Below, piece after piece: positions 19,301 to 23,300 of a DNA stretch of 23,300 nt; within the stretch, counting starts at the first letter, position 1, and each line of letters opens with the position of its first letter. The position numbers and the translations under genes were made by a program. Source of the DNA: Choristocarpus tenellus KU-1152 (taxonomy: Eukaryota > Phaeophyceae); assembly GCA_964200185.2 (NCBI GenBank), contig CAXNAD020000252.1, positions 1 through 23,300 on the forward strand, in the 5' to 3' direction. The notes beneath the pieces are model-generated. The model saw nothing but the letters and a program-made list of their open reading frames with translations, ran no database searches and was not told the origin of the DNA.

Positions 19301-22300
19301 TTTTTTTTTTTGTGTGGTGATGGCAGTTACGCAGAGGATGTTAGTGACCAATCCAGTGACAGTGGTGATTCACTTCCCCGAGGGAAAAGGAGGAAGTTCA
19401 AGGGGGACAATAAGTCTCGGAAGAGGAGGGTAATTCGAGATTCTGTTAGTCTTGATGGAGCTATACCAGATGTTGATGAGGAGAGGAAGAAGGAGAATAC
19501 AAGTAGCCCACCAAGTAGCCCACATTGTGTTGTTTCAGACACTCAAGGGAAGAAGGGAAAGAGGAACAGAAAGGGGTCTCACCAAGAAAGGCAGACTGGG
19601 GTAGTGGCAGGGGTTCAGTCCAATTGTAGTCCTGTGGTCACTAGGGACAGTGTGAGGTATCAGAGGAGAAATGAAGAGGAGATTGTAGCGTCATCCCCAT
19701 CTCTCATGATGGGTGGTATAGGGGATAATGTTAAGGTTAGCAAGAGTATTGAGGTTGAAGAGGGGGGAGTGGTGGCATTATCTTCTCCTCCTGGAGGTGC
19801 ATTAGCGGAGGTCAGCCCTGTATTGAGGAAGGGCAAGGCGTCCCAAAGGAGGAAGGTCGGGACAATAACGCCTCTGCAGGGTGAGACTGAGAATGAGGGA
19901 GGGTTTCCAGAAACGCAGGAGGCGTCAGTGGATGCTGAGGTAGCTGAGGAGGGTTTCGGTGAGACTGGAGGCGATGATGGTGGAAGAAAAAAGGTGAGAT
20001 TTCTCTTTTCAGAATGTTTTGTTTCTATTAACAGGGTAACACCTCTGTAAGTTGATACACATCCCATTTTTTCAGGGTTAGGGTTAGGGTTGGATACAGC
20101 TGTTTCATGTTAGCATGATAGTAATAGCGGTGGAGTTAGGGTTAGGGTGATAATTGTCCACTTGGATATGTTATTAGAGGTACACAATGTGGGTGTTTTT
20201 TTCAGTTTGAGAATCTGCTCCATATAAGAATCTTAGATTCTGTTTGTATGACTTGGACAGAGAGATGCTATTACTGCGCTTGGACATACTATCTATGTTA
20301 TCTGCCCTTTCAAAGCTATGCATGTGAATGTAATATTCATGTGAATGTGATGTCAAGCAAACAGTTGTTCCCCTTGAGTTTGAGAGATGGTGCAAGCACT
20401 GTTTAAATGATTCCGGCATCAAAGGGGTAGATGGGGGGGGGGAAGTGTCACTTGATTCAATTCATATTGTCTGGTGTACAGCCTGCTCTAACCCTAACCC
20501 TAACCTTAACTCTAATCTATTGATGTAAGTGTACCCAATCATTTTTCACTTAGGATTAGGGTTAGGGTTAGGTAATTGATGATTCCTGTGCAATAGCTGT
20601 TATTGATAGTGCTAACCTTATACCATTTATGTATGTGTTTGACTGCACTTCACTGGTGTGGCCATTTTTTTTTTTTTTAATGTAAGAAAAAGTCAAAGGC
20701 GAGGAAGAAGAGAGCGTCAGCAGCATCCAATCGTAAGAGTCTGCTGGGTAAGAGGAAGAGCATCCGAACCCCTCTGAGAACTGTGAATGCAAACAGCATG
20801 GAGAGTCATGGCGATAGTCATGGTGATGTCAATGGAGGTGGAGATGATCTCAACAACTCTTCCACTGAGGATGTAAGTTTGGTGCAGGGAACCTCAGTTG
20901 CTGCTTCGCCTGTGTCAGAAAAAGATAAACTGCGACAGAAGAGGGTACAGGGTACAGAAAAAAGAAAAAGAAACAAGGCGGGGGTAAAGTTCGAGGTGAA
21001 AAAAAATAATAATAATAATCATCTTCATACAGGAAAAACTGTGGGGGAGGAGGAGGGGAGTTCTGGTGTTGAGGAACCATGGGTACAGGAGGGGGATGTT
21101 GAGAATGAGGCTGTGTTGGGGGGGAACTCTAACCCTAACCCTATGGGTGTTATCGCTGTCGGTGCTCAACCCGAAACTGTCACCATAAAAGTTCCCAAGG
21201 AAGTAGTTGGGTCAAAGTCTGCTTCTGGGTCTGGTGGTGCGTCAGCGTTGGTGCATGGCCCTGGAGCAAGGAGTGGTGGCCTTGGAGTAAGGAATGGTGG
21301 CCCTGGGGAAGGGAAGGGGAAGGGGAGGAAAAGTGTACTTGGGGAGTCAAAGCAGTCTGAGAAGACCAAGAGGGTGAGATGCTCTTGTTATTTGTTGTGG
21401 TTGAGAACAGTAGTGTCTTGTTAACCCTAACCCTAAGTAGTGCCTTGTGTGAGCTTTTTGTCGTTGCTTTTTTTTTTGTTGGAGGTTCTGATCCTTTTGA
21501 GTGTTTAGGGTTAGGATTAGTGTTGATCCTTTTTGAGTGTTTAGGGTTAGGGTTAGTGTTGATCCTTTTGAGTGTTCAGTGTTGTGTTTGGTGTTGCTGT
21601 GAGCAAGGACTCGCTCACCTTCCTTGTTGTGTATGTTTCTTGTTGGACTTGGGGTTAGGGTTAGGGTTGGGATTATTGTTTAGGGTTAGGGTGGCATTCA
21701 TTGCTTTCATTCTGTGGTTGCTGTCGGCAGTTGAGTAGTGAAGGGTTAGGTTTGCAGGGTCAATGTCTCCTGTTCAAGCCCTGTTCAAATCTTGCCTCAC
21801 TGGTATTGCAATATTATTTTATTGTATTATTTGTAGCATCTCAATATCTTGATAACCCCCCCAGTATGTTTTACCCAAACTCTAAATTGTTTTAGTATTA
21901 TAGCTGCATAGTACATGCTACATCTCTCAATTTTTTATTTGTTGTTTGTTCTTGTTGATTGGTTATTGCATTACATGTCATTTTTTGTTTTCACTAACAC
22001 TAACCCTAACCCTACAAATGGTCTGATTATTTTGTATTATTACTGCTCTTGTTACTAATCTCGCCATGACCCAATAATACCTGTGCAATGTATTTTTTAG
22101 TGAAATCGACTTGATGCAACAATTTTGCTGCTCTACTGATTTGAATTATCTCCTTCTTGAATCTACTCTCTTCAAACCATCCCCACTCACTCCATGTTGT
22201 AGTCAAGATTGGCAACCGGCATCCGTTCTTGTTCTTGTGTGTGTATCAACATACTAGTACTATGGATATTAATGAATCCCTAACCCTAATCCTGAGAGTA

Positions 22301-22819
22301 TCCAATAGGGCTTGCCCAATGTGCTAATCCAGATGTAGCAACATACTAGTACTGTAGACATTAATGTATCCCTAACCCTAGTCCTGAGAGTATCCAATAG
22401 GGCTTGTTCAGTGTGCGAACCCGGATGTAGCAACATAATATCATTTTTCTTCAATGGGATAATTCAATTCAATTCAGCTAGGGTTAGAGGTATTTGCTAT
22501 ATTTGAGACTGTACTTTTTTTATTATTGCATCATTGACTGTAACGAATTTTGATCTGTGTATTGTTTCCACCTGGTCTATCCTACACGCAAACTTTCTTT
22601 TTCGATTTTTCTGGTTGATGGGAGCTGACTTGCGTAATGTCAATTTATGTCAACTTTTGTCAACTTTTGTCAACTTGTGTTTTGTCTCTGCAGCTTCTGG
22701 CCGGATCAGTTATGGGGCTCAAGGGAAGGGGTGCCTTAAGGGGTGCCCTCTTTTCCGGATTTCTTGACCCCAGCAATGGGTTCAAGGTTCCCAAGCTCAA
22801 GAGTAATGCCAAGAGATAG
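5828..22819 (+). CDS. Very large multi-exon gene: RTPP-repeat, coiled-coil, basic-tail protein
   Basis: Not recognised as a known family. Exons joined by splice consensus and phase: 5828-7363, ~7669-9251, 9864-10164, 12267-12386, 15000-15224, 16701-16930, 17367-18815, 19327-19993, 20687-21373, 22694-22819, with two possible microexons at 12655-12659 and 13391-13415. The product would be about 2,300 residues. Order of parts: disordered Ser/Pro/Thr-rich N half with 53-residue repeats and repeated RTP/RTPP motifs (exons 1-2), coiled coil (end of exon 2 to early exon 7), 16-residue Ala-Pro-basic repeats, acidic linker, several basic NLS-like clusters (exons 7-9), and a short basic tail (exon 10). 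This architecture suggests a nuclear scaffold or chromosome/spindle-associated protein under proline-directed kinases (inference). Phase matches at 9251/9864, 16930/17367 and 18815/19327 each complete a sense codon. Two adjacent genes, split between 15224 and 16701, remain possible. Confidence 0.6.
6260..6772 (+). repeat. Coding tandem repeats, 147-159 bp (49-53 residues)
   Basis: The core GC(A/T)AGGACACCCAAGAT begins at 6260, 6407, 6566 and 6725, giving units of 147, 159 and 159 bp and a partial fourth. The two 159-bp units (6407-6565 and 6566-6724) differ at only a few bases, many silent. Each unit encodes ARTPKIRRTPPGV followed by a Ser/Thr/Gln-rich spacer containing GYSTHQVGTVPSLS and MQTAAAEGELAAF. 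The first unit is shorter and more diverged. Unit lengths are multiples of three, so the frame is kept. Confidence 0.95.
7364..7668 (+). other. Large gene intron 1, 3' boundary uncertain
   Basis: The donor GTGAGC at 7364 is clear. Three acceptors fit in part. CTCTCAG at 7570 has the best pyrimidine tract but leads in phase 0 to a frame that stops at 7670-7672. CACAAG at 7668 is phase-compatible with exon 2. GCAGCAAG at 7758 is also phase-compatible. If 7570 is used, either an extra short intron or an alternative 33-residue ending is needed. Confidence 0.5.
7669..9251 (+). CDS. Large gene exon 2: disordered region with RTPP motifs, start of coiled coil
   Basis: The open frame runs to AAAT|GTGAGA at 9251, leaving phase 2. 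The left edge is uncertain (7669 or 7759). The exon is Ser/Glu/Pro-rich and repeats exon 1's motif in two places: DPFLPANRLDRTPP (near 8420-8460) and NPFTRADKLARTPP (near 8992-9033), which ties it to exon 1 as one protein. A basic patch, GFNRRRVYCSKK, lies at about 8770-8805. The last 25 codons, FVRELRREVASMADRLAKQT, begin a coiled coil that continues across the intron. An ATG at 7702 could begin a separate gene, but the shared motif argues against it. Confidence 0.65.
9252..9863 (+). other. Large gene intron 2 with dense telomeric tracts
   Basis: GTGAGA donor and a classic TTGTCTTTTCAG acceptor; both sides are in phase 2, so the junction codon becomes ATG (Met). The intron carries G-strand telomeric tracts at 9428-9480 and 9579-9603 with a degenerate copy near 9510. 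No exon-like open stretch was seen inside. Confidence 0.75.
9428..9603 (+). repeat. Cluster of TTAGGG tracts in intron 2
   Basis: Two main runs, 9428-9480 (units mixed with GGGGTTA and GTGTTA variants) and 9579-9603 (four clean units), with a TTAAGGTTAGGGTTTAGGG-like piece between. All are in G-rich orientation relative to transcription. Confidence 0.95.
9864..10164 (+). CDS. Large gene exon 3: coiled coil interrupted by poly-Gly
   Basis: One base completes the junction Met; 100 codons follow, ending in phase 0 at GAAGAG|GTGATT. It reads LADVACQAEERAARLRAEVE, a Glu/Arg/Gly segment with a run of eight glycines encoded by GGAGGG-type DNA (about 9954-10015), a short MTPLPLKLKK, then a second helix, EEAEEEAERAWKAVRDTQEE. 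Heptad-like spacing of Leu/Ala on both sides suggests two coiled-coil segments with a flexible hinge. The donor is weak; a telomeric TTAGGGTTAGGG follows it directly. Confidence 0.7.
10165..12266 (+). other. Large gene intron 3 (2.1 kb), no firm exon inside
   Basis: AT-rich DNA with telomeric tracts at 10170-10181, 10403-10417, 10708-10722 (C orientation), 11187-11200 (C), 11256-11269, 11341-11358, 11724-11740 and 11993-12008. A pyrimidine-rich acceptor-like site CTCAACAG occurs at 10247, but the frame after it stops within five codons. ORFs here arise from repeats. Ends TTTGAGCAG at 12266. Confidence 0.6.
10881..11016. repeat. Two-copy ~67-bp tandem repeat in intron 3
   Basis: CTAGACCAATCAATGCAAAG and the following AT-rich stretch begin at 10881 and again at 10948. 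The first halves are identical and the AT-rich second halves diverge slightly, both ending AATATTAATAAAGT. Confidence 0.9.
12267..12386 (+). CDS. Large gene exon 4: coiled coil
   Basis: Exactly 40 codons, phase 0 on both sides, between TTTGAGCAG and AGGAAG|GTATAC. It reads LESLSKLGEERRLALLEEQC and continues RQAESRCKLAEVAMEERQRK: charged, no Pro or Gly beyond one, regular Leu/Ala spacing, a clear continuation of the coiled coil. Confidence 0.75.
12655..12659 (+). CDS. Candidate 5-nt microexon (large gene)
   Basis: TTGAG lies between a strong acceptor (CTCCATTTCTTTCATGCCAG) and a GTAATA donor. From phase 0 it leaves phase 2, which is what the candidate 25-nt exon at 13391 needs. Together they add 30 nt and keep the frame. 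Splice consensus only; needs RNA evidence. Confidence 0.25.
13101..13250. repeat. Four-copy minisatellite, 39-47 bp unit
   Basis: GTTAATGTGTTGGTTTAACA-like units start at 13101, 13140, 13180 and 13227, separated by (AAT)n runs of varying length. Noncoding, inside an intron. Confidence 0.85.
13391..13415 (+). CDS. Candidate 25-nt microexon (large gene)
   Basis: Lies between TTACTTGGATGTTCAG and TTGAAG|GTAATT. Entered in phase 2 it reads (S)ARVLVELK, fitting a coiled coil, and leaves in phase 0 as exon 5 requires. Entered directly from exon 4 in phase 0 it would hit TAG, so it depends on the 5-nt microexon. Confidence 0.3.
13684..13776. repeat. Degenerate ~16-18-bp tandem repeat
   Basis: Six or so units of the form ATGGTATCTATCAAAA / ATGTGATCTATCAACA in a row, then losing similarity. 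Noncoding. Confidence 0.75.
15000..15224 (+). CDS. Large gene exon 5: coiled coil
   Basis: 75 codons in phase 0 from a GGGCATAG acceptor to GTGGAG|GTATGA. It reads ...SDAEVLRSKVREAEVWARAR, then AAAMAQKAKVVLGEAFVRQQ, ending VAVMQADVE; helical and heptad-like. A second acceptor, GGATGCAG at 15030, looks as good but enters in phase 1, which no known upstream exon supplies. One TTAGGG hexamer is used as coding (AGG AGT AAG GTT AGG GAA). Confidence 0.6.
15225..16700 (+). other. Large gene intron 5, or gap between two genes
   Basis: Donor GTATGA at 15225; acceptor TGCCGCCCAG at 16700. Telomeric tract at 15835-15851 only. Inside, CAAGCATAG (15601) is followed by KEVQLAGFEGTW and a GTAAGG donor, an exon-like stretch of 37 nt that would break the frame. 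A 63-codon plus frame at 15946-16137 and a 104-codon minus frame at 16307-15993 show no motif I recognise. If the large gene is really two, this is where it divides: ATG at 16686 opens MYAAQESEERIRS. Confidence 0.45.
16701..16930 (+). CDS. Large gene exon 6: coiled coil
   Basis: 76 codons plus two bases, entering phase 0, leaving phase 2 at CTCAG|GTAGTT. It reads ESEERIRSLSIRKDGLEANL, then EELSEARREEVSGLEDELAK, then heptad-rich KERLETKLAELEIEH. There is no Pro or Cys, and the heptads are the most regular of any exon. Upstream, the frame is open back to 16626 with a hydrophobic stretch. I read that stretch as the translated pyrimidine tract of the acceptor, but it could be a signal anchor of a separate gene. 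Confidence 0.75.
16931..17366 (+). other. Large gene intron 6
   Basis: GTAGTT donor, CTCTTCTGCCACCAG acceptor. Phase 2 on both sides; the split codon becomes AGG (Arg). No telomeric tract. No other feature seen. Confidence 0.75.
17367..18815 (+). CDS. Large gene exon 7: repeat coiled coil, acidic linker, basic clusters
   Basis: 482 codons plus split codons at both ends (phase 2 in, phase 2 out at TTGAG|GTGATT). Residues ~2-110 are three 33-37-residue coiled-coil repeats (SEKRRRESLERRLTVAE type). An Ala-rich helix follows, then three 16-residue repeats (AKIAAAPGRRVREQEN type). Around 18145-18210 lies the basic cluster RVKRLKGKARGKIKRRVKRK, a strong NLS candidate. The rest is acidic and Gly-rich (for example NEDDVDFDRAYSNGEEDG), ending RGLSRGSHRLASKSVL. 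The stop reached by reading through the donor (TGA at 18816-18818) could also be a true end, but the phase-2 join to exon 8 completes a Ser codon. Confidence 0.75.
17374..17661 (+). repeat. Three coding repeats, 33-37 residues, coiled coil
   Basis: Units begin at 17374, 17473 and 17584. They read EERDRRQALEQRLNEAERVR, SEKRRRESLERRLTVAETAR and SEKRRRVSLERRLVLAERAR, each followed by D(D/E)LA and an Ala/Ser/Thr spacer. The second and third are closest. Confidence 0.9.
17779..17922 (+). repeat. Three 48-bp coding repeats (16 residues)
   Basis: Units at 17827-17874 and 17875-17922 encode AKIAAAPGRRVREQEN and AKIAAAPARKAKEKED. A diverged unit precedes them (IDATPAQRAKGQED). The pattern is Ala-Pro then a basic/acidic helix. 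Confidence 0.9.
18816..19326 (+). other. Large gene intron 7
   Basis: GTGATT donor (the same GAG|GTGATTTA string as exon 3), GTGTGGTGATGGCAG acceptor. One CCCTAACCCTAA tract at 18879-18891 and a single TTAGGG near 19204. TAACTAAC near 19292 followed by a T-run is a good branch point and pyrimidine tract. Confidence 0.7.
19327..19993 (+). CDS. Large gene exon 8: Ser-rich with basic clusters
   Basis: One base completes a split Ser codon, then 222 codons to GGAAGAAAAAAG|GTGAGA, phase 0. It begins YAEDVSDQSSDSGDSLPRG, followed by KRRKFKGDNKSRKRRV, a bipartite NLS-like segment. Later basic patches are KGKRNRKG and RKGKASQRRK. The spacer is Ser/Pro/Glu/Gly-rich with several S-P and T-P sites. Probably disordered; no domain recognised. 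Confidence 0.7.
19994..20686 (+). other. Large gene intron 8
   Basis: GTGAGA donor; acceptor after a 14-T run, at AATGTAAG (20686) or AAAAAG (20692), both in phase 0 and differing by two Lys codons. Telomeric tracts at 20075-20091, 20135-20148, 20488-20510 (C orientation) and 20550-20572. Confidence 0.65.
20687..21373 (+). CDS. Large gene exon 9: very basic, includes coding telomeric tract
   Basis: 229 codons, phase 0 in and out (ACCAAGAGG|GTGAGA). It opens KKSKARKKRASAASNRKSLL, then GKRKSIRTPLRT, which carries the RTP motif again. After an acidic/Asn stretch (NNNNN from an AAT run at 21006-21020) it reads NSNPNPMGV, where SNPNP is encoded by TCTAACCCTAACCCT, a telomeric tract kept in frame. 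It closes with a Gly-rich segment (PGARSGGLGVRNGGPGEGKG) and KQSEKTKR. Disordered, probably nucleic-acid or chromatin facing (inference). Confidence 0.7.
21130..21142 (+). repeat. Telomeric tract inside coding exon 9
   Basis: TAACCCTAACCCT within the open frame, encoding Asn-Pro-Asn-Pro. This is the only tandem telomeric tract in the confidently called exons. Confidence 0.9.
21487..21590 (+). repeat. Three-copy ~35-bp repeat carrying telomeric tracts
   Basis: GATCCTTTTGAGTGTT-type units begin at 21490, 21525 and 21561. The first two end in TTAGGGTTAGG runs; the third lacks one. Confidence 0.9.
22247..22445. repeat. 92-bp tandem repeat, two full copies and a partial
   Basis: CAACATACTAGTACT begins at 22247 and 22339, and a third start, CAACATAATA, is at 22431. 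Each full copy contains CCCTAACCCTA followed by (A/G)TCCTGAGAGTATCC. The copies differ by scattered substitutions. Confidence 0.92.
22694..22819 (+). CDS. Large gene exon 10: C-terminal tail
   Basis: 41 codons and TAG, entered in phase 0 after TCTCTGCAG. It reads LLAGSVMGLKGRGALRGA, then LFSGFLDPSNGFKVPKLK and SNAKR. Unlike the low-complexity exons before it, this tail mixes aromatic, Pro and basic residues and looks like a docking motif. I do not recognise it with confidence. No AATAAA signal was seen just downstream. Confidence 0.7.
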   Translation, partial: LLAGSVMGLKGRGALRGALFSGFLDPSNGFKVPKLKSNAKR

Positions 22820-23300
22820 TTGAAGTGGTGGACATGGTGACATTGGTTGAGAGGGAGAAATTTGATGTAATTTGATGTGATTTTGTTGTTTCGAGTGGAT
22901 GACTATGACGCTCCTGGTGTAGCTGTACCTATAGATGTGGAGGGCATGCATGATGAAGTTTGAAAGTTTGTTTCTGATGCATGACTCGTGGATGGGATGT
23001 TTAATATTTCTATTAATTTTATTAGGGTGACATAGATATTTCTTTCTTTTGGGGGGGGCTGTGTGGTTTATTGGTTTATTGGGTCTAGTATTGAACCTAA
23101 TTTTCCATGAGTGATTGATTGTTGAGTGATGGTCTAGAGGTGGATTGTCTGCACGCTGTCGTACTTAGTGCCATCCATGCAACTTACAGTTAGTTTGTTG
23201 GGACTGTTATCAGCAACAAGGTGGAGGAGGTGTGTCTGGACCATTGTCTTTTTATTCTGTTGATTTGAAGACAAGCTGGGGTCAAAGTATCTTGGGGGGG
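22820..23300 (+). other. Right edge: 3' flank, no gene seen
   Basis: T/G-rich DNA after the stop codon, presumably 3' UTR and intergenic. No telomeric tract, no long frame, no clear polyadenylation signal. Confidence 0.5.

Larger units (their letters stand above)
21374..22693 (+). other. Large gene intron 9 with many telomeric tracts
   Basis: GTGAGA donor, GTTTTGTCTCTGCAG acceptor. Tracts at 21421-21436 (C orientation), ~21506-21517, 21541-21556, 21652-21669, 21680-21692, 22000-22015 (C), plus degenerate ones inside the 92-bp repeat. Open frames here come from TTAGGG (Leu-Gly) reading. Confidence 0.7.

Noticed and set aside
21379-21738. 119-codon plus-strand frame with hydrophobic stretches
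   Set aside because: Hydrophobic residues come from T-rich intron and TTAGGG (Leu-Gly) reading; it follows the exon 9 donor.

Overview
This window is nuclear DNA from an intron-rich eukaryote whose telomere-type repeat is TTAGGG/CCCTAA. The evidence is GT-AG introns whose phases match across junctions, long AT-rich microsatellite-laden introns, no operon structure, and several dozen short internal TTAGGG or CCCTAA tracts. I cannot name the species. One gene belongs to a methyltransferase family known from bacteria and photosynthetic eukaryotes, so an alga or other protist is a reasonable guess but is not shown.

Layout. (1) 1-3300, minus strand: a broken-up gene for an MnmM/YtqB-like class I SAM methyltransferase (PF06962-type). 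Its recognisable exons are at 3293-3216, 3017-2888 and 964-828. They are separated by introns full of telomeric tracts, and the 3' part of the gene is not resolved or lies off the left edge. (2) 3294-4400: telomere-repeat-rich DNA with a perfect nine-unit array at 4068-4121. (3) 4401-5558 (or 5669), minus strand: a two-exon gene of unknown function with an organelle-presequence-like N terminus and a helical body. (4) A short divergent promoter region at about 5559-5827. (5) 5828-22819, plus strand: one very large gene, or possibly two adjacent ones, with at least ten exons that can be joined in phase. It encodes roughly 2,300 residues: a disordered N-terminal half with 53-residue tandem repeats and a recurrent RTP/RTPP motif, a central coiled coil built over exons 2-7, an acidic and highly basic (NLS-like) C-terminal third, and a short basic tail. 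(6) 22820-23300: no gene seen.

How it fits together. Tandem telomeric tracts lie in introns and intergenic DNA. They are missing from the long exons (4122-9427 and 15852-18878), with one clear exception inside coding exon 9 of the large gene (21130-21142). In the methyltransferase gene the telomeric tract begins exactly at a 5' splice site (CAG|GTTAGGG), and a CCCTAAC tract sits just upstream of a proposed 3' splice site. The repeat may therefore supply splice-signal-like sequence. That is inference and needs RNA data.

The most notable features are the telomere-repeat-laced introns and the large, unrecognised RTPP-repeat/coiled-coil protein. Exon joins were made by hand from splice consensus and phase. 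The left edge of exon 2, the region between exons 4 and 5, and the join between exons 5 and 6 are the weak points.
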